This document shows, piece after piece, positions 47,064-56,564 of a stretch of 64,000 bases of DNA; the first letter of the stretch is position 1; the number at the start of each line of letters is the position of its first letter. The translations under genes were made by a program, and so were the position numbers. Where the stretch lies: the NCBI RefSeq assembly GCF_002090155.1, contig NZ_BBRM01000003.1, positions 186,001 to 250,000 of the forward strand. The letters are read 5' to 3'. The notes below the pieces were generated by a model. It saw only the letters and a program-made list of their open reading frames with translations. It had not been told where the DNA came from and made no database searches. The DNA is from Demequina sp. NBRC 110056. Its GTDB lineage: Bacteria > Actinomycetota > Actinomycetes > Actinomycetales > Demequinaceae.

Positions 47064-47864
47064 TCAGTCTTCCTCGGTGCTCGCGCTGCGGGCGAGCAGG
47101 ACGACCGCCGCGACCACCGCGGCGATCGCGACCACCGTGATGAGCGTCGACCGGGGCGAGGGGCCCTGGTGCAGGCCGACGGGTCGCTTGAAGCGCAGCG
47201 CGCCCCAGCCGTGATGAGCGGCGGCTGCCCGCAGGTTGCGGTCGGGATTGATGACGAAGCCGTGGCCCACGGCGTTGAGCATGGGCGCGTCCGTGATCGA
47301 GTCGGAGTAGGCGAAGGACCGCGACAGGTCGTAGCCCTTCTCCTCGGCCAGCTCGCGGATCGCGTCGGCCTTGGCCTCGCCGTAGGCGTAGGAGGTGATC
47401 TCGCCGGTGTAGAAGCCCTTCTTGACCTCGAGCTCGGACGCGACCACGGCATCGGCGCCTAGGAGCTGGGCGATGGGCTCGACCACGTCGCGGGCGGACG
47501 CTGACACGATGACCACATCGCGCCCGTTCTCCTGGTGACGACGGATCAGCGCGAGCGCCTCGTCGTAGACAACGGGATCGATGTGCTCGTGCACGGTCTC
47601 CTGGACGATCTGCTGGACCTTCGCGACCTCCCAGCCCTTGATGAGGTCGCTGAGCGAGTCCCGCAGGCGATTGGTCTGGCGCTCGTCCGCGCCGCCGATG
47701 AGGAACAGGAACTGCGCGTACGCGGTCCGGAGCGCGTGCGCCCTGGTGATGAGGCCGCCGTCCATGAACGACCCCGCGAACGCCATCGACGAGCTCGTCG
47801 CGATGATCGTCTTGTCCAGGTCGAAGAACGCGGCGGAACGGACCTTGCGGTTGCGCATGGGCAT
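47064..47864 (-). CDS. HAD-IB family phosphatase (SerB-like)
   Basis: 266 residues. Nucleophile motif AAFFDLDKTIIA (DxDxT), motif II IVSASARDVV, motif IV AYSDSITDAPML. A C-terminal hydrophobic helix (LITVVAIAAVVAAVVLLA) anchors it to the membrane. AAGGAGG precedes the ATG. A SerB-like gene of this type also flanks the Tad-like locus of M. tuberculosis (Rv3661 beside Rv3654c-3660c). The substrate is unknown. Confidence 0.92.
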   Translation of the reverse strand: MPMRNRKVRSAAFFDLDKTIIATSSSMAFAGSFMDGGLITRAHALRTAYAQFLFLIGGADERQTNRLRDSLSDLIKGWEVAKVQQIVQETVHEHIDPVVYDEALALIRRHQENGRDVVIVSASARDVVEPIAQLLGADAVVASELEVKKGFYTGEITSYAYGEAKADAIRELAEEKGYDLSRSFAYSDSITDAPMLNAVGHGFVINPDRNLRAAAAHHGWGALRFKRPVGLHQGPSPRSTLITVVAIAAVVAAVVLLARSASTEED

Positions 47865-47974
47865 GGAGACCTCCTTGTCCGGTCAGCCTAACGGGAGCCC
47901 CTGACGCCGACCAGCGTCGCGCGTCCCCAGGGTTCGTGGGCATCGCCGCAGTCCTCAGGAGTGCAGCAGCGCCG

Positions 47975-49111
47975 ATGCGCGGGCCGGGCGGGTGGGCGAC
48001 CGTGGGGGTCGTGACGGTCGGGGTGGCGGGGGACGAGGCGGGGGGGACGTCCGCGTTTGCGGGGCCTCTCGCACCGTGGCTCGGAGCACCGGGCGTGACG
48101 GACGTCCTCGTGCACGCACCGAAGCAGGCGTGGATCGACCGGGGACGCGGCCTCGAGCGCGTCGCGGTCGACCTGCCCACGGCCGACGCGGTGCGCGGCC
48201 TCGCGGTGCGGCTCGCCGCCGCCGGAGGACGCCGGCTCGACGACGCGAGCCCGGTCGCGGATGCGCGGCTGCCCGACGGCACGCGGCTGCACGCGGTGCT
48301 GCCGCCGGTGGTGCCCGACTGCGCGGCGATCTCCCTGCGGCTGGTGAGGGCCGAGCCCCTCACCCTCGCGGACCTCGCCGCCGCGGGCGCGCTGGACTCC
48401 GTGACGCGGCGCGTGCTCGAAGCGCTGGTGGAGCGACGAGCGTCGGTGCTCGTCACCGGTGCCACCGGGAGCGGCAAGACGACCCTCATGGCCGCGCTGC
48501 TGTCCCGCGTGTCCCCGACCGAGCGCATCGTCGTGATCGAGGAGGCGGGCGAGATCGTGCCCGACCACCCCCACGTGGTGCGGCTCGTCGAGCGGCGCGC
48601 CAATGTCGAGGGGGTCGGGGCGGTGGGGCTCGCGCGGCTCGTCCGCGAGGCGCTGCGCATGCGCCCTGACAGGGTCGTGCTCGGGGAGTGCCGCGGTGCC
48701 GAGGTCCTCGACGTGCTCGCCGCGTTCAACACCGGGCACCCGGGGTCGATGACCACGCTGCACGCGAACGCCCCGGACCAGGTGCCGACCAGGCTCGCGA
48801 CGCTCGGGGCGCTCGCCGGCATGCCCGAGCGCGCGGTCCACGCCCAGGCGCTCGCGGCCTTCGACGCTGTGCTCCACGTCACCCGCGGCCCCAGCGGGAG
48901 GCGCGTGGCGCAGGTGGCCGTGCTGTCACCGACCGGTGGCGGCCTCGAGGTGGTGCCGGCCCTGCTGCGCGTCGATGGCGCGGATGACGCGGACCCGGGC
49001 CCGGGCGTCGACGCCCTAGCGACGCTGGTCGGCGATGGCCCGCTCGCCGGACTCGGCCGAGCGCGCCTGTCGTCCAGGATCATGCTCGCCCCCGAGCGGC
49101 GGGCCGGATGA
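47975..49111 (+). CDS. TadA/CpaF family secretion ATPase
   Basis: About 378 residues, a short TadA. Walker A GATGSGKTT (near 162-170), Asp box VVIEEAGEIVPDHPHVVRL, Walker B MRPDRVVLGECRGAEVLD and the His box SMTTLHAN. Powers assembly of the Flp/Tad pilus. The start is uncertain: GTG 47936, ATG 47975 (within the dispersed GCCGATGCG motif) and GTG 48008 share the frame. Overlaps the next gene by 4 bp. Confidence 0.9.
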   Translation: MRGPGGWATVGVVTVGVAGDEAGGTSAFAGPLAPWLGAPGVTDVLVHAPKQAWIDRGRGLERVAVDLPTADAVRGLAVRLAAAGGRRLDDASPVADARLPDGTRLHAVLPPVVPDCAAISLRLVRAEPLTLADLAAAGALDSVTRRVLEALVERRASVLVTGATGSGKTTLMAALLSRVSPTERIVVIEEAGEIVPDHPHVVRLVERRANVEGVGAVGLARLVREALRMRPDRVVLGECRGAEVLDVLAAFNTGHPGSMTTLHANAPDQVPTRLATLGALAGMPERAVHAQALAAFDAVLHVTRGPSGRRVAQVAVLSPTGGGLEVVPALLRVDGADDADPGPGVDALATLVGDGPLAGLGRARLSSRIMLAPERRAG

Positions 49112-50211
49112 TGCGCTGGCGCCGCAAGCCGTCTCCGGGCTCGGGTGAGCCCGCCGCGCGTGATCCCGCAGCGGTGCTCGCGGACGCGGTGGCGCTCCTG
49201 CACGCCGGCCTCGACCCCGAGAGCGCCTGGCGCGTCCTCGGCGTCAGCACCGAGGGCGACGGCGTGCCGGTGCGGGGTGGATCGGCGTTCTCCGCGGACC
49301 GCGACGTCGAGGCGTCCGTGCGAGCTGCCGCGCTCCTCGCGCGCGACACCGGCGCCCCGCTCGCTCGGGTGCTCGAGGCCATCGACGGCGCGCTGTCGCT
49401 CGTGCGCGATGCGCGGGACGCCGCCGAGGCCGCACTCGCCGGGCCCAGGATGAGCGCGAAGATCCTGAGATGGCTGCCGCTCGTGGGGGCGGCGCTCGCC
49501 GCCGGCGTGGACCCGAGCGTCGTGACACTCCTGGCGACCTCGCCCGCCGGGTGGGCGCTGCTCGCGGTCGCGGGCGTTCTCACGTGGGCCGGGTCGGCGT
49601 GGATGTCGCGCATGGTGCGGACCGCGGCCGGGCACCGCGCCGGCGGGCGGGTGCCGACGTCGGTGGTGCTCGCGCTGGTCGACGCCGCGCTCGCGGCGGG
49701 GGTGCCGGTCGACGTGGCGTGCGAGCGGGTGGCGCGGGTGGTCGACGGCAGCGGCGCTCGCGCGCTGCGGCGGCTGGCGGAGTTCCAGGCTGGGTTCGAC
49801 AGGGCCTCCGAGGCGGCGGCTCCGTCTGCCGAGGGCGCGCCCTCGCCTTCGGTCGCGCGGACCCGGCGCCGCAGTCGGGCCGCGCGCTCGCGCGGTGAGC
49901 TCGACGAGCTGCACGACGCGCTCGCGGGGCCTCTCGCGCTCGCCGCGCACGCGGGTGCGCCGGCCCGGTTCGGGCTGCGTGCCGCGATGGTGCGACTCGA
50001 TCGCGAGCAGCGCCGCCGCGCCCAGCGTGCGGCCGGCGAGCTCGGCGTGCGCCTCACGCTCCCGCTCGCGCTGTGCCTGCTGCCGTCGTTCGTGCTCGTG
50101 GGCGTGGTGCCGCTGCTCATCGCCGTGATCGCCGGGGCCGACCTGGGATCGCTGCCCGGGCTCGAGCCGCCGCCGAGCGGTGAACCGTCCCCAAGTGCGT
50201 GGACCCGGTGA
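49108..50211 (+). CDS. Fused TadB/TadC-like type II secretion F protein
   Basis: 367 residues. An N-terminal T2SSF-like helical domain (ADAVALLHAGLDPESAWRVL, AALLARDTGAPLARVLEAI) and two helices are followed by a second T2SSF unit (VVLALVDAALAAGVPVDVAC, DALAGPLALAAHAGAPA) and terminal helices. Most Tad loci have two separate platform genes; here both units lie in one compact protein. It forms the inner-membrane platform for TadA. Confidence 0.85.
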   Translation: MMRWRRKPSPGSGEPAARDPAAVLADAVALLHAGLDPESAWRVLGVSTEGDGVPVRGGSAFSADRDVEASVRAAALLARDTGAPLARVLEAIDGALSLVRDARDAAEAALAGPRMSAKILRWLPLVGAALAAGVDPSVVTLLATSPAGWALLAVAGVLTWAGSAWMSRMVRTAAGHRAGGRVPTSVVLALVDAALAAGVPVDVACERVARVVDGSGARALRRLAEFQAGFDRASEAAAPSAEGAPSPSVARTRRRSRAARSRGELDELHDALAGPLALAAHAGAPARFGLRAAMVRLDREQRRRAQRAAGELGVRLTLPLALCLLPSFVLVGVVPLLIAVIAGADLGSLPGLEPPPSGEPSPSAWTR

Positions 50212-50308
50212 GCTGCCCACAGTTCGGGTCCGTCGCTATCGCGACGACGCCGGATCCCCCGCACGCTGGCCACGTCCCGGCGACCGTTCGGGACGGGAAG
50301 GAGACACC

Positions 50309-50476
50309 ATGACCCTGCTCCGACGAGCGCTCCGCGAGGACGATGGCATGGCGACCACCGAGTACGCCCTGGTGACGGTGGCCGCCGCGGCCTTCGCGGG
50401 GATCCTCATCGCGCTCATCCGCTCCGACGAGGTGCGCGAGCTGCTCGCGAACATCTTGCGGTCGGCGTTCGGGTGA
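50309..50476 (+). CDS. DUF4244 protein, Flp-pilin-like
   Basis: 55 residues: basic N-terminus, DDGMATTEYALVTVAAAAFA with a pilin-like Gly/Glu5 pattern (G-MATTE), then one hydrophobic helix. DUF4244 proteins stand in the Flp pilin position of actinobacterial Tad loci and are probably the main pilin. GGAAGGAG precedes the ATG. Confidence 0.88.
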   Translation: MTLLRRALREDDGMATTEYALVTVAAAAFAGILIALIRSDEVRELLANILRSAFG

Positions 50477-50802
50477 GCGTCCGGCGCGACCGCGGGTCGG
50501 TCTCGGTGGAGCTGGCCGCGGCGTTGCCCGCGGTCGCGCTGGTGCTCGGCGTCGTGCTGGCCGCCGTCGGATGGTCCAGGGACGCCATCACCGCCGCGGA
50601 CCTGGCGGCGTTCGCGGCGCGGGTGGCGGCCGTCGAAGGCGCCGATGCGGCCGTCGCCGCGGTCTCGACGTCCGGCTCGGGCGCCCGGGTCGAGGTGACG
50701 TCCAGCGGTGACGGCCGGTCCGTGACGGTGCGGGTGACCATCGACTCGGTCTCCTGGCTGCCGGCGGCCAGCGCCCGCTCCACCGCGCTACGCACGCCGT
50801 GA
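50473..50802 (+). CDS. TadE family minor pilin
   Basis: 109 residues with the TadE start GSVSVELAAALPAVALVLGV (pseudopilin-like helix with conserved Glu) and a short beta-rich exterior. GTG 50473 overlaps the DUF4244 stop. Confidence 0.88.
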   Translation: MSVRRDRGSVSVELAAALPAVALVLGVVLAAVGWSRDAITAADLAAFAARVAAVEGADAAVAAVSTSGSGARVEVTSSGDGRSVTVRVTIDSVSWLPAASARSTALRTP

Positions 50803-51191
50803 CGGACGCACCGCGACGCGCCGTCAGCCGGGGCGACCGCGGCTCGGGGAGCGTCGTCGCGCTCGCGGTCGTGGTGGCCGCGGTGCTGCTGGGCCTCGCG
50901 CTGATCGCCGCCGCAGCCGAGGCACACAGCCGCGTCCTTGCCCAGCACGCGGCCGACCAGGCGGCGCTCGCCGGCGCCTACGCGGCGCGAGGCGCGCTCG
51001 CGATGGGTGCCGATGCCACTGGCGCGGGGTGTGAGGCGGCGCGTGAAGGCGCGCGGGCGAACGGCGTCGCGCTGGTGCGCTGCGCGGTGCGGCGCGCGGA
51101 CGTCACGGTGGAGGTGCGAGCGCCCAGCGGCGTCGGCGCGGTCGCGGTGGCGGGACCGGCGTTCGCCGCCGCAGGTGCGCGATCGCCGTGA
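50799..51191 (+). CDS. Rv3654c-like TadE/TadG protein
   Basis: 130 residues. RGSGSVVALAVVVAAVLLGL is a TadE/TadG-like helix, followed by HAADQAALAGAYAARGAL, typical of the small helicase/secretion TadE-like proteins that end actinobacterial Tad operons. GTG 50799 overlaps the previous stop. I see no prepilin peptidase gene nearby, so it must be elsewhere. Confidence 0.86.
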   Translation: MTDAPRRAVSRGDRGSGSVVALAVVVAAVLLGLALIAAAAEAHSRVLAQHAADQAALAGAYAARGALAMGADATGAGCEAAREGARANGVALVRCAVRRADVTVEVRAPSGVGAVAVAGPAFAAAGARSP

Positions 51192-51468
51192 GGCTGCCGA
51201 CGTCCAGCGGTCGCATGAGGCGCCGGTGCCGCGGACGCGAGCGTGGCGGTCTCGGCGGGAGCGTGCTCTCAGCACGCGCAGAGGAGGCCCGGAGGCGGCG
51301 CGGCTGAGGGGGTCACGCCGCCCCCGGGTGCATGACGAGCCAGGTCGGACAACGCCTTCCGCGCTCTTGTCGCAATAGTGCCACAGGTGGGGGCCACGCG
51401 GGCAGGTTTCAAAGAGTTTCGATACTGCCGTGGTGACGGGCCATCGACGGGCCCGCTACCACCTCCCG

Positions 51469-53421
51469 TCAGCGCACCGTGAGCGTGCCCAGCGCCGTCC
51501 ACACCTGGAACTCGACCCAGTCTCCACCGCCGTCCGGCGCCGGGGCGATCGAGATCATGTCCGGCTCGACGGCGGGGGTGTCGCCATCGCCGTAGAGCAC
51601 GGGCTCGTCGCCGGCCGTGAAGCCGCCCGTCGCGCCCGCCTCGCCGAGCTCCTCCAGCCGGGCCATCGCCTCCTGCTCGACCAGCGCATCGGCCTCACCG
51701 CCGAACGCGACGGCGTACTCGCCGCCCACGTACACGCTGGTGTGCGTCAGCAGCGTGTAGGTCCCCGGGGCGACACCCGACGATCCGTCGCAGGCGTTGA
51801 CGTTGCGCAGCAGGCTCTCGCTCGCGTCGGTCGCGCCCGGGGCGAAGTGCCCGTTGTCCGGCATCACGGACAGCTCGGCGATCGCCGGCTCCGCCATGCC
51901 GTAGCCGCCGCGCTGGAGGGGCTCGGTGTAGCTCTCCGCGACCACGCGGCCGTCGCGCACCAGCGCAAGCATGGGCGTCTGCCCGCCCCAGAAGCTCGGG
52001 ATGGTGTACTCGGAGACGTTGGTCGTCGAGGCCGAGACGAGCGGGTTGCCGTCGACCACGTAGCCGTAGCTCACCGAGATCGAGGCAGGGGCGTCGAACC
52101 GCACGTCGAGCAGGCCCATGTCGGCCGACTCGGACGGGAACGTGCCGTCCGTACCCGAGTCCCACACGCAGCCGTAGTACAGCGACTCCCAGGCGCCATC
52201 CGTCTGTGTCGCGGCGTCGTTCGCCTTGACCCAGCGCTGGCTGCCGGGGGCCATGTCCCACAGCGCCGATGCGCGGGTCGCGTCGAACAGGGCGCGCGCC
52301 TTCTCGGGGGTGAGGAGGTCGTCGGGCACCTCGACGGGGTCGTTCGGCTCGACCGGGTCGATCGGGTCGACTGGCGGCTCGCCGGGCTCCGAGTGGCCGA
52401 GGTACGCGCCGAAGGGGTCGTCCACGGGATCGCCCTCGATCACGAGCGTGGTCGGTCCGGCCGCGACGCGGAACGTCTCGGGCAAGGCCCGGGAAGACGT
52501 GGTGTCCGAGCCCGCCGAGCCGGAGGACCCGCCACCGGTGCCGGACTCTGCCGCACCGGACTCTGCGGCACCGGACTCAGCGCCGTCCGTGACGACCGAC
52601 GGGTCGGTGCCCTCGATGTCCTCCTGAGGGACGTCGTCGGGCGTCGGGCCGACGAGCTCGTCCGACGGCACCTCCTCGGGGGTCTCGATCGGAGCCGGCT
52701 CGCTGGTGCCATCGGCGTAGGCGAGGGTCCACGCCTGGTGGACCTCGTACTTCCCGGCCGGCAGAGGGGCTCCGTCCCAGCAGTTCGCCGCCTCGAGGAC
52801 GGTGGTCTGCTCGAGCGAGGTGAACTCCGTCGCCGGGTCCAGGCGCTCGTACACGTCGTCGGGCAGCATCGGCTCGTCGGCGGGTCCGTACTCGAACGGC
52901 GAGTCGCCCACCACGCGGCCCACGACGATGCCGTCCCACACGATCAGGGCATCGGGCGAGGAGATGAGGTCAACCGGACGGTCGACGGTCAGCGTGTGCG
53001 GGAGCTGAAGCTCGGTCCCGTCGATCGCGGGCTCGCCCAGCTCGAACGTCACGCCCGAGGCGTCTCCCCACGCCCAGGTGCCGTCCTCGGCGGAGAAGGT
53101 CGAGCCGCACCACCACTGCTCGGCGGGACGCGCGAGCGCGCTGTCCGCGCCGCCGTCGTAGGCCGTGGCGCCCGTCTCCTCCATCGCCTCGCCCGCGACC
53201 GCCATGTCGGCGGTCGACTCATCGGAGCCGGACAGGTTCGCCAGCGGACCCATCGCGCCGAACGCGAGCACCGCGCACGCGCCGGCGCCGAGCACGCCCG
53301 CCGAGCCGGTGCGCACCGCGCGCTGGCGGCGCACCCTGCCGGTGACGGCCTCGACAGAGACGTGCGCGTCACCCATCGGCGCGCGGTCGGCCGCGCCCCT
53401 CAGCGCATCCGAGAGCTTCAT
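51469..53421 (-). CDS. Large sensor-like surface protein D, partner of the sigma at 53418
   Basis: 650 residues. Basic tail (VTGRVRRQRAVRTG), one helix (39-58), then two ectodomain modules: ALIVWDGIVVGRV with LPAGKYEVHQAWTL, and LALVRDGRVVAES with VAPGTYTLLTHTSV. A low-complexity hinge of about 100 residues, with AESGAAESG and PVDPIDPVEP repeats, separates them. It is the longest of the family and overlaps the sigma gene by 4 bp. No zinc anti-sigma motif. Confidence 0.8.
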   Translation of the reverse strand: MKLSDALRGAADRAPMGDAHVSVEAVTGRVRRQRAVRTGSAGVLGAGACAVLAFGAMGPLANLSGSDESTADMAVAGEAMEETGATAYDGGADSALARPAEQWWCGSTFSAEDGTWAWGDASGVTFELGEPAIDGTELQLPHTLTVDRPVDLISSPDALIVWDGIVVGRVVGDSPFEYGPADEPMLPDDVYERLDPATEFTSLEQTTVLEAANCWDGAPLPAGKYEVHQAWTLAYADGTSEPAPIETPEEVPSDELVGPTPDDVPQEDIEGTDPSVVTDGAESGAAESGAAESGTGGGSSGSAGSDTTSSRALPETFRVAAGPTTLVIEGDPVDDPFGAYLGHSEPGEPPVDPIDPVEPNDPVEVPDDLLTPEKARALFDATRASALWDMAPGSQRWVKANDAATQTDGAWESLYYGCVWDSGTDGTFPSESADMGLLDVRFDAPASISVSYGYVVDGNPLVSASTTNVSEYTIPSFWGGQTPMLALVRDGRVVAESYTEPLQRGGYGMAEPAIAELSVMPDNGHFAPGATDASESLLRNVNACDGSSGVAPGTYTLLTHTSVYVGGEYAVAFGGEADALVEQEAMARLEELGEAGATGGFTAGDEPVLYGDGDTPAVEPDMISIAPAPDGGGDWVEFQVWTALGTLTVR

Positions 53422-54008
53422 GATCCGTTCCTTCCGAAAGTGTCGTTCTTCGACGAGTCGTCCCTACCCGCGCGGGGCGAGCCCACGGCGGCCTCGCCCG
53501 CATCGGCGATGTGCGCGTCCTCGAGCGAGCCGAGAGCCAGCTCCAGCTGACCCAGCCCGTCGCTGAGGTAGCGCTTCACGGTGCCCTCGGCGATGCCGAG
53601 CTGCCGTGCGATCTGAGGAACCGTCAGGTCGTCGAAGTACCGCAGCACCACGCACGCCCTCACCCGCGGAGGCAAGGTGGCGAGCGCATCGGCCACATCC
53701 GATCCCGCCTCCACCTGGCCCATCCGGTCCGGGCTGTAGGCCTCGGGCCGGAACAGGTGCTGGACGCGCTGCCACCGCTGGACGCGGCGGTAGTGGTCCA
53801 CGTAGGTGGTGGTGATGGCGCGACGCACGTAGCCCTCGGCCTTGACGGCCGTCAGCCCCTTGCGCTCGCGGGAGAAGGTCCGGACCAGTGCGTCCTGCAC
53901 GAGGTCCTGCGCCTGCACCGGGTCACCGCACACCAGGTACGCATAGGACAGCAGAGCGCGCTCGCGTGAGCGCACCAGCTGCTCCATCGTGTCCTGCCAC
54001 TGAGACAT
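53418..54008 (-). CDS. ECF sigma factor (SigE-like), partner of protein D
   Basis: 196 residues. Region 2: LLSYAYLVCGDPVQAQDLVQ, then VRRAITTTYVDHYRR. Region 4: LPPRVRACVVLRYFDDLTVP, then QIARQLGIAEGTVKRYL. This is the best-preserved of the three sigma proteins and has a normal short linker, plus a 30-residue C-terminal tail. GGAGGGG precedes the ATG. An ECF-type promoter lies upstream at 54047-54074. Confidence 0.92.
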   Translation of the reverse strand: MSQWQDTMEQLVRSRERALLSYAYLVCGDPVQAQDLVQDALVRTFSRERKGLTAVKAEGYVRRAITTTYVDHYRRVQRWQRVQHLFRPEAYSPDRMGQVEAGSDVADALATLPPRVRACVVLRYFDDLTVPQIARQLGIAEGTVKRYLSDGLGQLELALGSLEDAHIADAGEAAVGSPRAGRDDSSKNDTFGRNGS

Positions 54009-54046
54009 GTCCCCTCCGGTCGTCTCTGATCGGGTTCCTCGCAGTG

Positions 54047-54074
54047 TCGACGCACAGGTGGGGCGAATCGTTGG
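54047..54074 (-). promoter_or_regulatory. ECF-type promoter 3 (above the sigma gene at 53418)
   Basis: Minus strand -35 CCAACG (54069-54074), 16-bp spacer starting ATTCGCCCC, -10 CGTCGA (54047-54052). Closest of the three to the classic ECF AAC/CGTC pattern. Confidence 0.7.
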
Positions 54075-54105
54075 GTGGCGCCTCGCCCCGCCTCACATCG
54101 TCCCC

Positions 54106-54111
54106 TAGAGT
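54106..54111 (+). promoter_or_regulatory. -10 element of hppA
   Basis: TAGAGT, about 62 bp upstream of the hppA ATG; no convincing -35 at 17 bp. Divergent from the sigma promoter. Confidence 0.45.
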
Positions 54112-54173
54112 GACCGGCATACCGTTCGCGCGACACCGTCGTCGCGCCAGGTCAGTCTCGTCAAGGAGGACGA

Positions 54174-56510
54174 ATGCCTACAGCAGTGACGACCGAACTG
54201 GAGGTGGGCGGGTCGAGTCTGACCATCGTCGCCGTGATCGGCGCGATCGCCGCCGCCGCCCTGATCTTCTCCTTCGTCCTTCGCCAGCAGGTGCTCAAGG
54301 CAGCCGACGGCACCCCCAAGATGCAGGAGATCGCGGGCGCGGTGCAGGAGGGCGCCTCGGCCTACCTGGGCCGTCAGATGCGGACGCTGGTCCTGTTCGC
54401 CGCCGTCGTGTTCGCGCTACTGTTCCTGCTGCCCGGCGACGCGGGCGTGCGCATCGGCCGGTCGGTGTTCTTCCTCCTGGGGGCGGGGTTCTCCGCGACC
54501 ATCGGCTACATGGGCATGTGGCTCGCGGTGCGGGCCAACGTGCGCGTGGCGTTCGCCGCGACGCAGAAGGATGGCCGCGCGGAGGGGGCGCGCATCGCGT
54601 TCCGCACCGGCGGCGCGGTCGGCATGTCGGTCGTGGGCCTGGGTCTCGTGGGCGCCGCCTCGGTGGTCTTCCTCTATCGCGGAGACGCGGCGGCCGTGCT
54701 CGAGGGCTTCGGCTTCGGCGCGGCGCTGCTGGCGATGTTCATGCGCGTGGGCGGCGGCATCTTCACCAAGGCCGCCGACGTGGGCGCCGACCTCGTGGGC
54801 AAGGTCGAGCAGCACATCCCGGAGGACGACCCGCGCAACGCGGCGACCATCGCGGACAACGTGGGCGACAACGTGGGCGACTGCGCCGGCATGGCCGCGG
54901 ACCTCTTCGAGTCCTACGCCGTGACGCTGGTCGCGGCGCTCATCCTCGGCAAGGCCGCCATGGGGGAGCAGGGGCTCGTGTTCCCGCTCATCGTCACCGC
55001 GATAGGCGCTATCGTCGCCGCGGTGGGAGTGTTCATCACCAAGGTGCGCGGCGGAGAGTCCGGCCTCGCGGCGATCAACCGCGGCTTCTACATCTCTGCC
55101 GCGATCGGCGCGGTGCTCGCCGCGGTCGCGGCCTTCGCGTACCTGCCGTCCTCGTTCTCCGAGATCGGCACCGCCGCCATCGCCGACGAGTCCGGCGACC
55201 CGCGCGTCATGGCGACGGTCGCGGTGTTCGTGGGCATCGGCCTCGCGGGCCTGATCCTGTGGCTCACCGGCTACTTCACCGACACCGCGAAGAAGCCCAC
55301 CCGCCGCGTCGCCGCCACCTCCAAGACGGGCGCCGCCACCGTGGTGCTGTCGGGCATCGGCGTGGGCCTCGAGTCGGCCGTCTACACCGCGACCGTCATC
55401 GCCGGCGCCATCGTCATCCTGTTCTTCGTGGCGGGCGGGTCCATCACCCTCGCGCTGTTCCTCGTCGCGCTCGCGGGCTGCGGCCTGCTCACCACCGTCG
55501 GCGTGATCGTCGCGATGGACACCTTCGGTCCGGTCTCCGACAACGCCCAGGGCATCGCCGAGATGTCCGGCGAGGTCGACGAGGAGGCAGCGCAGACCCT
55601 CACCGACCTCGACGCCGTGGGCAACACCACCAAGGCCATCACCAAGGGCATCGCGATCGCCACCGCGGTGCTCGCGGCGACCGCGCTGTTCGGCTCCTAC
55701 CAGGACGCTGTGGCGATCGCGATCAGCGACGCCGCCGCATCGCTGGACGACTTCTCCTACGAGATCATCAACCCGCTCACCCTCGTGGGCGTGATCATCG
55801 GCGGAGCGACCGTGTTCCTGTTCTCGGGCCTGGCGATCGACGCCGTCACCCGCGCGGCCGGGGCGATCGTCCTCGAGGTGCGCCGCCAGTTCCGCGAGCA
55901 CCCCGGCATCATGACCGGCGAGGAGCGTCCCCAGTACGGCCGCGTGGTCGACATCTGCACGCGGGACAGCCTTCGCGAGCTCGCCACCCCCGGCCTGCTG
56001 GCCGCGATGGCTCCCATCTTCGTGGGCTTCGCGCTCGGCGTGGGCGCGCTCGCGGGCTTCCTGGGTGGCGCGATCGGCACCGGCGTGCTCATGGCGGTGT
56101 TCCTCGCCAACTCCGGCGGCTCGTGGGACAACGCCAAGAAGATCGTCGAGGACGGCCACCACGGAGGCAAGAACTCGCCCGCCCACGAGGCGACCGTGAT
56201 CGGCGACACCATCGGCGACCCGTTCAAGGACACCGCCGGCCCGGCGATCAACCCGCTGATCAAGGTCATGAACCTCGTCGCGCTGCTCATCGCTCCCGCG
56301 GTGGTGCTGCTGTCCTACGGCGACGGCGCCAACCCGTGGATGCGCTGGGGCATCGCGCTCATCGCGGCGACCATCGCGGTCGTCGCCGTGGCGGGCGCCT
56401 CGCGCCGTTCGCATGCCGCCGGCATCGAGGCCGAGGCGGACCTCGCCGAGTCGTCCGAGAGTCACGCCTCGGTCTCCCCGGGTGACGCCGTCGACGAGCG
56501 AGCGGAGTAG
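54174..56510 (+). CDS. hppA: Membrane-bound proton-pumping pyrophosphatase
   Basis: 778 residues, about 16 helices. Hydrolyses pyrophosphate to pump protons. Catalytic loops: ADVGADLVGKVEQ, NVGDNVGDCAGMAADLFES and DNAKKIVEDG with GDTIGDPFKDTAGPA. GNTTKAITKG (near 488) has lysine where K+-dependent enzymes have alanine, so a K+-independent H+ pump is inferred. AAGGAGGA precedes the ATG. Monocistronic, with a repeat after the stop. Confidence 0.97.
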   Translation: MPTAVTTELEVGGSSLTIVAVIGAIAAAALIFSFVLRQQVLKAADGTPKMQEIAGAVQEGASAYLGRQMRTLVLFAAVVFALLFLLPGDAGVRIGRSVFFLLGAGFSATIGYMGMWLAVRANVRVAFAATQKDGRAEGARIAFRTGGAVGMSVVGLGLVGAASVVFLYRGDAAAVLEGFGFGAALLAMFMRVGGGIFTKAADVGADLVGKVEQHIPEDDPRNAATIADNVGDNVGDCAGMAADLFESYAVTLVAALILGKAAMGEQGLVFPLIVTAIGAIVAAVGVFITKVRGGESGLAAINRGFYISAAIGAVLAAVAAFAYLPSSFSEIGTAAIADESGDPRVMATVAVFVGIGLAGLILWLTGYFTDTAKKPTRRVAATSKTGAATVVLSGIGVGLESAVYTATVIAGAIVILFFVAGGSITLALFLVALAGCGLLTTVGVIVAMDTFGPVSDNAQGIAEMSGEVDEEAAQTLTDLDAVGNTTKAITKGIAIATAVLAATALFGSYQDAVAIAISDAAASLDDFSYEIINPLTLVGVIIGGATVFLFSGLAIDAVTRAAGAIVLEVRRQFREHPGIMTGEERPQYGRVVDICTRDSLRELATPGLLAAMAPIFVGFALGVGALAGFLGGAIGTGVLMAVFLANSGGSWDNAKKIVEDGHHGGKNSPAHEATVIGDTIGDPFKDTAGPAINPLIKVMNLVALLIAPAVVLLSYGDGANPWMRWGIALIAATIAVVAVAGASRRSHAAGIEAEADLAESSESHASVSPGDAVDERAE

Positions 56511-56564
56511 TCCAACCCAGCGAGCGCATCGGCCCTCCACGCCCCCCTCCCCGCCCGTCACACC

